62,000 bases of DNA from positions 3,434,228-3,496,227 of the forward strand of contig NW_019091357.1 of assembly GCF_001949145.1 (NCBI RefSeq). The letters run 5' to 3'. The first letter of the stretch is position 1. Each line of letters starts with the position of its first letter. Of this stretch, positions 35,242 through 47,200 are shown piece after piece. The position numbers and the translations under genes were made by a program. The notes under the pieces are model-generated. The model ran no database searches. It was not told where the DNA came from and worked only from the letters and a program-made list of their open reading frames with translations. This DNA comes from Acanthaster planci (lineage: Eukaryota; Echinodermata; Asteroidea; Valvatida; Acanthasteridae).

Positions 35242-38200
35242 CTGCAAGAGATCAGAGAGGTGCAAGAAAGGGGTCAGAGCATCTGCTGGACTTGTCGTGC
35301 CAGACAATGAGAAATGTGGCATCAGCGAAAAACCAAGCATCGGCGAGAATAGAGAAAGTTAGCGCAAACACATGTGTTTGCTAAATCGTGCCACAGCAAA
35401 GGAGATGAGCAAGCAAGTGCAGACAAGATGGCCAGCACTAGACAGGCTGCCCTCCCTCCACAGCCCTTCAACCCCGCCACCCCCTTCATAAATACAACAC
35501 AATGTCTACAGGTGGAAAGGCAAACGTTACCCTCAAAACTGATCACTTCAAACGAAAGCAGGCAATTGGGTATTTTTATCTAGTCTGCTGTGAAAAGATG
35601 AGGATGTACTGGCAGGTGCTCTACCTTGGGCTAACAGTCAGCAGGACTCAATGATAAAGGCAACACGGTCTACTAATCGGTTTGCTTGCTTTGCAACATG
35701 CAGAAAGCCCCACATAGTAATTTCATATTGGCACAACTGACAAGTTTTGTTTAATAGTTCCGATCTCACTTTGTGCCTGTTACGATTTCAGAACAATCCA
35801 CTTCTTACATGTGACCCGATCAACTACATGTACATGTATGTGAATGACGTTGAGGTGCTTGTTTTGCATATCTGCATATGCAAAAGAAAGAATGTGGCAT
35901 GCTACTGGGACGTCCCTCATGTGTGTCAACCTAATCAAAGTACAGACATTCAACGGGTGGCGACCTTTGACAGTTTCAACTGATTTCCATCCTGTGAGAA
36001 TTGTTTGAAGGTCTCTGGCTAAAAAGCAGTTCACCAATCATTTTGTTAAAGCTGGTTCACAAGTTTTGTCGCTGTCCCCCCAAAACCGACACCCTGAGCA
36101 CACCTTGCGTAGTAGCAGGTGCATCATTTGAGTTTGACAATGAGCACAATGGTGATGATGAGGGCGGTGATGGCCATGAGAACAAGGCAGAAGCACATTT
36201 TCTTGCGCGCCTTTTTCTGCGAAATGAACGAGAAAGAAACGGGGTATAACTAAGAGAATGGGACTGATTGAACTTGACTAACTGCATGAATGTCTGTTTT
36301 CCTACTTGTTATACCAAGTAAAAAACAAACTCAATCCAGAATGATCCCTATATGAAAGACCTCTTCCATGGCACCGTTTTGAAGACAAAGAAATGTAACT
36401 TATGGATGAAATGGAACTTTGAGAAGTGTGCTCCAAATTTGCAGCAATTAAAAAAAAGTTGGCTACAACGGTGCTAGTAACCAACATGTAGCAGGGAACT
36501 TCCATGACCAATTGTTCCCGCATCCTAATCATTATCCGCCCCGAGCCGAAGTGCGCCCCCTATTGTTGAAAGAAAGACAGGTCATTACAAGCGGGTTCTT
36601 GCACACAAAGACCATACATGCCGGAGTAAATTATTTACATGTACTCAGTGTGAGGCTCTGCATCAAAAGCTCATTTACTTGCTTGTGTCATGGAGTGCCT
36701 ATGCGGCGAGTACCAAAAAACATGCCCTCTTTTGTTCCGCTCGGAGCGGATTGAGATGTTGAACATGTTTCAAGGTTTAATGAAGTTTTGCAAAATCCAT
36801 TCATGAAACACTACACGGATATGCAGCATTTTAACTGTGAAAATTCTTATCCTTAAGTTTATGTGGTATGTGCTTTTGCATTGGTAGTTTACAACTTGGC
36901 TAATTCTGCCGGGGTCCATAACTGTGTTGACACTGCACTTAACTGGAAGTCTTAAGGGAAGTCGTGAACCTGCCATATTGGTGGAAGAGGCATTTAATAC
37001 CTACTTACGACCTGCGAAGCAGTGTTAGAGGTCTCGAGGCTGGCCTCGGTGACCCTGGCCTCGGACTTAACCTTGAATGCTGCAGACTCGACTCCAACAT
37101 TGCTGCGAAGAAGCGCGGTACCATACCAGTAATGGCTTATAAATTCTGACCACCAGATTAGTCTAAAGAGTACTCAAGCATGATGTCATTTGAATCAGGA
37201 AGTGTAGCAAACCAGAAGTGTAGTGACTGTTGGTTCACATGCTGATTCCTTTTATACACATAATTGTGCACCTGACACATTCACTTTCGTACTCTAGGCA
37301 ATTGTGAAGGAAGTACATTGTAAGTTGGCTGTGGTTGCAAGGTGCATGATTGGCTTTATTTTTTTTACCAGTGGCCCATGTGATTCTCAGGATAGATGTA
37401 GAACTAAACTTAATGAAATGGGGTGAGCCACAGGCTTGATGCTTGGAATCATCAGCACCAGAGAAGGTACAAGGTCAAGGTGCACAAGCTATCTGCTCCG
37501 AGCAGAACAAATGAGGGCGTAGTTTTCTTGGTACTCACCACATAGGTCCGCCATGAGGCGCACAAGTATGTGTGCGTTTGACACAAAGCATGCTGAGTAC
37601 GTGTAACTAATTTATTCCGGCATGTATGGTCTTTGCGTACATGCAGAACGTATGCAAGAACCCGCTTGTAACCAAATGTCTTTCTTTCGCCGATGGGGGT
37701 GTCCTTCAGCTCGCGGCGGATAGGTAATCAGTAATTTGGCTGACGTCACTTGAACGCAGAATGGATGGGCTTATCAATTTAGCCATCTTGAACTGAACCT
37801 TGAGGAACAGTCCTCATGCTGGTTCTCAAAATCCTTGGTCTGCGGTCATGAAAATAATTGCATTAAATAGCAGCAATTGCCAGAGCAGATAGAAATATAA
37901 CTAACAGGAAATACGGGCACTGACATTGTCACCCGATGCCAATGGGTGATGCGAACATTTTGTCAACAGTGGTTTGAATTGAATTATTCAAGAGGTAAAA
38001 CTGAATCATGTGTTTTTACTGGTTAACAAAAGAGACAGATGATGAAAGCATGATTCAAGCTCAGGATTGCTCAGGGGTGGAATTGAGTCAATGTGTATGG
38101 TTCAGAGAACTAAGGTTGAATTCTAAAAGTGTCAGGTTTCCAGAGCTGGGAACCTGTTTGCGCCGTGTTAGCCCTATGCTGTCTGACAGTCTGGTAACTT

Positions 38201-41200
38201 GCCTCAACTCATGGGGAAGGGAAGAGGGAACCTTTAGGTCAAGTTTACAACTTATGATCTGACAAAGAGGTGGTGATGGAATGCAGACCGACATCAGCTT
38301 ATAGTTTTTGCCTTGGCGATTGGCAGTCTCTGGTGCTTTCTTTTGATATTCATGCTTCTGCTTGTACAGTTATGTTTATAAAGGCAAACTACGCGTACAT
38401 GTGGTGTTTGTTGTGTCGAAAGTAACAGGAGTCTATCCAAACATGTGCAAAATCCAGAGGCCATTTTGTATGGTCAAATACATTAGTCTGATAATAATGA
38501 TACAAGTAACTTTTTGTATAGATGGTGACCATTTCATGGAAGATTTTCAATGGGCCGTCAATGGCAATTTGAGAAATGCAATGATGTATCAACTTTAAAT
38601 TCAAACTGTCTGTAAAATGAGGATAGTGCTCAGGTTTTAGAGTTGGGATGAAAATGCCAGCTTGACACTCCAGAGATAACCTGGGGAGTCAGGTACGGAC
38701 TGAAAACCCAATCCACGCGATGGCTGGGATGAGATTCGAACCTGGGCTGCACATGTGGAAGGGGAGAACAGTATCACTAACCCGGCTAACTCACTAGCAT
38801 GCAAAGAAACCCTCTGTGCAGGCAGAGATTGAAAAGTGAGCCCACTGGTGTTGAATAAGAGTAAACTCGGAAGTCACAGTGCATGGTGTGCAATGACGGA
38901 CATTGTGCGCTGACAGTTCAACCAGTGCTTAAGACAATGAATTGTACACAGAGCAGCTAAACGCAACTGTCTGATCTCACAGTTACACTGCTTCTTGGCA
39001 ATCATTCAAAAGCCAATTTCGGCAGGCAGATATTCTCTGCTCGCAGCTCTGTGAAAGAAGCGAGAGACGCCTACCTGATACTTGCTGGCTGTCTGCAGCT
39101 GCGTTGCGGCACCCTCTACATTGCTGGATGCCCTGTCTATGTTAGCCTCGATCGAGTCTGACCAGAAAAAGAAAAGAAAGAACTCAACTTTGATACGGTG
39201 CGTCATCAGCTGATTTTATTCAGGTAAACCCGGACTTCTTGTGGCACTTTGGCCAAGGAGAGGGGAGATTTTTTCTTCAAATGTATGTGTTGAGCCATGT
39301 CTGAGTCAAACGGCTAGGGCTTAGAGCAACACATGTGTATGGGAAGTGGCCACGGCCACTAGCCACTATAAGCACATGTGCTGTCTACAGCAGCAGGCGT
39401 GACTTTTGGACAGTGTCTTAGGTTGTCAGCACACTTCCATGGGTAACTTTTTTCTCATAAATGTGCCCACCAGATCCTCCGGATGGGGTCAAAAGGGTGA
39501 AGTGGGAGTGGTGTTCTTGTGTTTGTGCCTACCTATAATTTCTCCTTGCTGGGACACCATTGCACCGAGATCTCGGAAAATTTCATTCACATCTAGCATG
39601 GCCGCCTGGGAAGGAAAGCAAAAAACACTCCTTTAGTTCAGTAATTATGGCAGTGTTGTTGCTCAGTACATTTCAAGAAGAGTAATTCCAGAAACTAGGG
39701 GTCCAAAAGTGTGACATTTTCGTGTCCCCGTTACATGTGACCTTTGTTATTTGACATGGAAATATCACCAGAATTGATTTCAAACTATTACTATTTGTTT
39801 GGCAGGTAATTTGCATTAATTCACCACTCTTTGAAATTAGAAAATGTGTTCTGAACTTACAAAATCATATGTCAGATGTGACAGGGACACGAAAAAATGG
39901 ACCCCTAATTTCTGGAATTACCCAGTACCAAGTTCTCTGCCAATAAGAATTGTAGTGTTGTAGTTAAGACTACAATAAAGACCTTCACGAGACCACACAA
40001 GACCAGCACAAGACCTCCAGTCTGAATTCAAGTCACAAGCTATTGAACTGAACTGCAACAAAAGCATTCCTTTTTCATGGTTCACCCTGTGACATGTGAC
40101 TGGTCTTGTGACTGGTCTTGTGCTTGGTCTTCTGACTGGTCTTGTGCACGGTCTTGTGCATGGTCTTGTGACTGGTCTTGTGATGGTCTCGACTACAACA
40201 CTGATGAATTGGTTAGGAGGGAACAAAGCTGAAGAACATTGGCATTGGATGGTAAATGCATGAAGGCAAAATAACAAAAGGAAATGACAGAGATGTCAAC
40301 TTTTCAAAAACTTCCCGTACCGGTTTCCTGACTGAACCTAATTTTTCGGCGCGACCCCTAAATTATTTATCGGCAAATTAGAAAAGAAATTTTAAAAAAA
40401 AGTTTTAAAAAATGCTGCTGTCATTTCTTTCAAAACAAACACCTGTCAACAACTTCTTTTCATGTCAAAATACTTGTACTTACCTGACTAGCATTGTGCA
40501 AATGTGAATTGTAATTTATTGTTGATTACATTTCCGCATTAATTCTGGTAAGTTTTAATTTTAATCGCTTTTGTGTCAATTTTTGGCAACTTTCTCCCAT
40601 TCAATCAGCACAAAAAATTGTCCAAAAATCCTTACCTACCAACCCTATTTAATCGGAAGCAGAGCTATTTTGTCTTGGCCTAACTAATGTGCTTCTCGGT
40701 GTCGTCAAATCCAGCGTTGGCAATATTTATCATGTCACAGTTGCATGCATTGCAAAACATGTAAGCTTCTCCAAGACAAGACTTTGCAATAAAGGCCCAT
40801 TGTTGTGGTGTATTCGTCCCTGAACTTCAGCTCATTTGCTGCCACTGTGCAAAACAAGTCCAGTTGCCCACCAAATATCTAAGAATCAAATCCTTGACAG
40901 TCCTCCACTCCGGTCAACTGTCAACTTTTCGCACGATCCTGATGTTCGACACACGTGTGTACGATATCGGTACACGTATGTGTGCAACGCTTGGACGTAC
41001 ACAATCACGTTGCATATGAAGTGCAACCATGCCTATTTGCCCCCGTTCATCATAGCGTTAATTGAGGCAAACGGATGATTTAACCACGCTGGTTTCTACC
41101 CCTACTCATGTAGCTTGTACGCACAAACTGCAGGATGGCAGCAAAACATTTCTGAAACGTGCATGACGAGGCCGGCTCCATGCTACTACATACGTAGAGT

Positions 41201-44200
41201 TTATACACAAATGTATGGTTTTGTACCTTTGAGTGGGAAATCGTAAAAATCTTAGTCTGGATCGTACAGTCGTAAATGGACTACGCAAATCATAAAAATT
41301 ACGCCTAAATCGTACAAGTTGGCATCTCTGGAAATGATGACTTTAGACACTCCCCAAACTTTTTGTAAAAATGAAGGAAAGCACTTGAAAAGTACTCAAC
41401 CGAGTTCATGTAAGTGTTCTTCAGCTTTGATCCTACAAACAGGACGAACATTTTGCCAACAAATAGGTACTAAAATGTATCTGACTAAAATACTGCCTCA
41501 CAGTCGTTAGTCCATGTAAACCCTACAAAGTACCTCGATCTGTCGGATCTGTTCCTCCCTCTCCTGCAGCAGATTCATGTCGTATTCTATCTGTTGGTCT
41601 TGCTGCTGTAGCTGTGACTGGATCTCCTGCCTCCGAGCTTCTTCTATCAGCGCCTTGGATTCGTCGTGCGCCACCACTTCCTGTTGCATCGAGCAAGGAA
41701 AGTGACGATGCCGTATAAATTTCCATGAATTTGCCACATTTCGGACTGCCGAAAAGGCTTGTGATTAATGAGCAAAAATCAACTAAGAGTCAGGCTCCGA
41801 CGACACACACGGCACGAGAGTTTGACTGCTACCCTGCTTTTGATCTGCCACAATTTTTCTGTACATGTAGCACATTTATCTGTGTTAAAAAGATAAATCA
41901 AATTGGGTCTTTGGCTTCAACTTATCCCTTGAAACCTAAAAATGGTCCAGAAACTTTGACTAATAATTGCTTGAATTTCATGACTTTGCCATGGCTTTTT
42001 CACTCAGACAACCGGATTCTAGGATATCCTATTTTGACTCCAATTTTCCATGACTTTTCCATGACATTCTAGGACAAATTTTTTCAAGAGTTTTCCATAA
42101 CCATAGGAACCCTGAGTATTGGAAAACCCCCCCGAAGAATTATTCAGTAAACTTACGCCGCCCTCCATGACACGCAAGGCTGCTCTTTGAAGGCATTATT
42201 TAGATGACGACGTGGCAACAGTTACCACAGCGACCAATGCTTACCCTGCTTTCAGACGTTGGTGGCGCCATGGAGGGACCAGGAGACGACCTCATCTTGC
42301 TCGCTATTTTCTGTGGGTGGCAAATGCACAATTAAACGTGATTCTCATTCACATTCCAAAACAACATGTGGGGAAAATACAAATACTCTTAACTCTAAAT
42401 GATCCCAGATTCCTCAAAATCTACCAAGATGTTTCGGAAAAGTAATCTTGTCTTTGTGTTGGGCTCTAATATACTGACTTTACTTTCCAGTACTTTGAAA
42501 CAGTCTGTTTTTGTTTCATTCAATTGATCAGTTACAAGTTGCAAGAAACAGAAATCACTTTTTCTGACTTTTCCACCGTGTATCTTTAATGAAAATGTTT
42601 GTAAAATGTGGCAAGAGAAAGTTTCATGTTTGTCTAAAAAAGATCTAGGTACAGGTCAGGTAAACAAGCACAATTTTCCCCCAAATGTGCTTTGAAAGAG
42701 GGAACACACAACTATCTTCTGTCTTTCCTGTTGTACCTTTTGGACACCGCTGTATCTTTGAACTGAATCATGGTACTCATTTGTCAGCCGGTCAACTTGT
42801 AACTTTGATGACTGCAAGAGAAAGGAAACAAGTCACAACAACCACAAGTTTGTACGTGGACAAATATTTCTTGAAAGGTCTAAAAGTTGCAGAAAAATTT
42901 CATTTTAAATGATGTGCGTAGCCTTTGCATGTCAGAGAAACTGCTTCATTGCCTCTGATGCACTGCTCGAAAGGGTTTTGAAAATTACCCACATCCTGAA
43001 AGAGTGTTATTAAACTTTTCTTGATGAGAATACTTTCCGAATGTATTGGCAAAAATTGTGCAGTTTATAATTGCAAATGCATGTTCTGTTCAGAACACAG
43101 AGAAATTCTCATGCACTGATTGAGTGCACCAGTTTCGATAATTCACCGATAAGGAATACAAATAAAGATATAAATATTGATTTACTATTTCATGGGTTTG
43201 TACATACATAAACATGAATTTGATATTAGGATCTCTTTTGTACATGGCAAATTAGCACTGCAGAAATTCACATTAACTATATGTGACCGGATCCCTCAAA
43301 ATGAGTCCTAAAGCCAATAATTCTGTTTTAGTTTGCATGAGAAAGAGCAAATTGAGTTCTTCATTTTGATGTATCACCTACTTTGGCATCCTGATGAAAA
43401 TGGACAATGCATGGGGGTAAAATGTTCAGGGTTGGCATTGATTTACTCTGTACACGATTCTCTTAAACATCTTTCACTCAAAAGTTGCTCTGGCAACTTG
43501 TGACTCCTTCTGTTAGGTCGGGTCGCATTTGTCCCCCATCCAGGGGCCAATTTCATAGAGCTGCTTAAGCACAAAATTTGCTTAAGCGCGAGAAAACCTT
43601 ACTCAATAAATCAGGTAACCAGCCAAACCTCCATGTGATGTATATTGCTTGGGGATTTTATTTTGGTTAGCATGACAATCAGATAGAGTTTGAGCTGGTA
43701 ACCTTTGTTTATTAAGCAAAGTTTTCGCCCGCTTAAGCAAATTTTGTGCTTAAGCAGCTCTGTGACATTGGCCCCTGGTTTGGACATGAACAATGAAGCC
43801 AGTTTGGTATTTCGAAAAACCAAGGTCTTTCGGGAACACAGTGCATGTGTGAATCAGCATATGGCTTACGGCTACGCTGATAGGACAGACTATCCTACGC
43901 ATGTGTAGCTGTTCCCGAATAGCCTGAGACTGGGCATGTGCTGTTGGAATACTGAACTAGCCCATTCTAGATGAGAAAGAAGTCACAAGGCTACTTTCTT
44001 TTGGGGGAGAGGGGCAAGAAGTGCATCTCGGTACATACTCTTCCAAGGGTGCGCCCCATTAGAGTCAGATCTTTCAGACACATGGTTGTCTCGCTGACAA
44101 TTTTGTTGGTTGACTGCATATTGGCTTGGCTGTGGGCATGTAAGGGTGAAGTAAATTAAGCATCAATGGTTAAACTTCAATATCTAGTGGTGGTTTTTAC

Positions 44201-47200
44201 TAAACTCTCTTGGCCATGGACTTTCAAAAGAAGTTCACAATTTACACTTTTTTTTTTTTAGGTAAATGACGTATGAGTATTACATGTAATGCTCTCAGAC
44301 CCATTAAAATTGAACAGGATGTCAATTTAACAGGATTGAGGACTGTGTGCCAGTAACTTTAACCTAATGTTTGAGACTTAATAATGACAGATTAAGTGAA
44401 AATGAATCTGTTACTGGATTCCTGTGCAGTGGAAGATTTTGGAGGATGAACTGGGTTATTTTGGATTCTGCCTCCATCACGAAAAAAAGCAAGTCTGGTC
44501 CGAGCCCATTTGACTCATCAGGCCATGTTTATCTCCGGTTTCCTTGGAACGAAATGACTGAGAATATTTCTATTCGCCCCCCTGGATGGGATGCCAGTCC
44601 ATCACAGGTTGCTTCCCTAGCTAGTGCTGGTACCCATTTGTACCAATGCTTGTACCCATTTATACTCCTGGGTGGAGAGAGGCAAGCAGGGGTGAAGTGG
44701 CTTGCCAAGGGCCACAACATACTGCCAGCAACTGGATTTGAACTTCCAACCCTATGATTGGAAGCCACTGACCCTAACCACTTGCCCCTGTCCCTTTAAG
44801 AAGTTAGCTGTCACATACCTGATCATTTTGAAACTTAGCATGCATGTAAACATACTCATAATCATAACAAATGTGAGGTGTTAATTCCATATAGGTAATT
44901 CCAGAAATTAGGGGTCCAATTTTTTTCGTGTCCCTGTCACACTTGACATATGATTTTGTAAGTTCAGAGCACATTTTCTAATTTCCAAGAGTGATGAATT
45001 GATGCAAATTACCTGCCAAACAAATAGTAATAGTTTGAAATCAATTCCGGTGATATTTCCATGAAAAATAACGAAGGTCAGATGTAACAGGGACACGAAA
45101 ATGTCACACTTTTGGACCCCTAATTTCTGGAATTACCCAAATGGCAAAGGGTTTTCATCCTATGGAAAAATTGAAGTTCATAATCCCATTACGTTGGCCT
45201 GTATGCAATAAGACAATGGCAAAAGTATGGATTTTTGGCTGACCTGTCTTAGAAAAATATGTGCTCAAGAGGAGCATGTCTGATTTTCACAGAATTGGTG
45301 TCACTGATATACCTCCTTAAGGCTTAGTGCATGAAAATGTGCACTGCCATGAAATTGGAGAAAATGTTGAGGGGGGGTAGGGCGGAATCCTCCTCAGATG
45401 ATGCTCAACCACCAAGATGCCATCAAGTACTTACATTCTGTTGCGGAGCATAGCGCTGTCGCTAGGTGTGCCCATCTGTCGTGCAGCCTTCTCCAAAGTT
45501 GTGACTACAAGAAGGTGTGCAGAAGCACAAAAAGACCATAACAAAACGCCAGGTCAAGTTAAAAACATTTTTATGCGAAACTACTGTTAAATGGTTAATG
45601 TTAGCAGAGAAGTCACCCTTGTAAAGACAGAATTGGAATTGCATCAGCTACAAATTACCAAAAGTTGCAAGAAGTCAGTCAGTCGCAGGTCATTTAGTCT
45701 TTAGTCAACTCACAATTTCTTTAAATGAACTAGGATGAAGGCATTCTTTTGTCATTGTTCATCACTTTAGTTCTGACTTGAACTGACTACAAACAGACGA
45801 GTAAACTGACTTGTGATTGCCAGTGACTGACTCGATTCCAACTCTGTTCAGAGGCCATCTATATTATTCGAGTATTCATCTGGGCAATTTTGATTTTCAG
45901 AACACAAGTAATTTAAAATAGAGTTTGCACGCCTTTTCTGCACACTCAAATGCAAATCACGGCAAGGCAGCCATGCTTTTGCCAACCGTAAACTTGAAAA
46001 AAAAGCCTCTCCATGGCAACCTCTTGGTAGTGCACTGAATTGTGAATCTCCCGTATTACATGCGCACAAAGATGTAGCTGACTCGGGTCTTTGTGCGAAA
46101 GAACACAGGTGGGTGCACTGCCACATGGGCCTAGAGCTCCATACCAACAACTTGGCAGTCCACTGTATTGTGAATTGATCAGTAGCTGGGGCAAAAATAT
46201 CACCCGGTCAAATTCTTCTCAGGGTGTGGAAACATTTCTGATATGTAACATTTACAAATGTTGCAAGGTAAATTCCCAAGCTTTGACATATATATTCAGA
46301 AATCTGTTACAGTGAATTTTTGTGAAACTAAAGATTAGTGTAGTGGCACAATAGTTACATTGGCAATGATACAGACATTTGAACTTTGTTAGATTTTGAG
46401 TGGGGCAGGATAGACGAGGGCAGAATGCTACTCAAAGACAGGTCTTACCATTATTGGCAATCTTGAAAATAGCTGAACTGATTTGCTGGGCCAAGTCTGC
46501 AAATTCATCACTTTGACCTGTGGAAAAACAATCCACTCGACTCCCTTAATGTGTAAACTGAGCAGGGTTGTCACTGGGCTAAATTTAGTGCCGAGTAATA
46601 TTTTGGTGAAGTGCAGCCAAAAGGAACTCTTGTGACCAAATCTTGTGGGTCACGGCCAGGGGTCAAGGGGTCCATTCAAGGGCCCGGGTGGGCTCCAGTG
46701 GCAATGCCCTGATGGGGGTCGAGGGGGCAGAGTCCCACTAAAGCTCCAGGATTCTGCAGTTTTTCAGGGAGGAAAATCAGGTTTTTGAGGCATGCTATAA
46801 AGTGTAATTTGTGTTTCGAAAAAGTGGAATTATCAATGAATAAAGATGAACACAGGATGAAACAACAATTGTCTCACAGTATTTTGGTGAAAGTAACTGG
46901 CAGAACAAATAACAATCTTATACAAACATTTTACACAAGGTAAAATTTTGTTTTGCAAAGAAAACTTTTTTGTGCCATAATTCTAGATTATGTTGTCTGT
47001 CGAAACAATGTGCTGTCAAAAACAAAACGTGTTTAATGACTTTTGACAGGGCAAAGGCAGATCTATTCTTTGAAAACATTTTGACAATTAGCACGAAAAT
47101 ATGAGCACGTGCACGAATAGTATGGCTATCATCGTTTGCCTCGTACACAGACTTCAAAGTGAACTGTGTACCACGCATACAAGTTCTGAGACAGAGAAAG

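Noticed and set aside
39918-40277. 119-codon minus-strand frame with TRPVTRP repeats
   Set aside because: A product of the 12-bp tandem repeat in a syntaxin intron; no coding context.
46009-46020. X-box-like CCATGGCAAC
   Set aside because: Only half of an RFX site, and it lies inside a syntaxin intron, not upstream of CFAP95.
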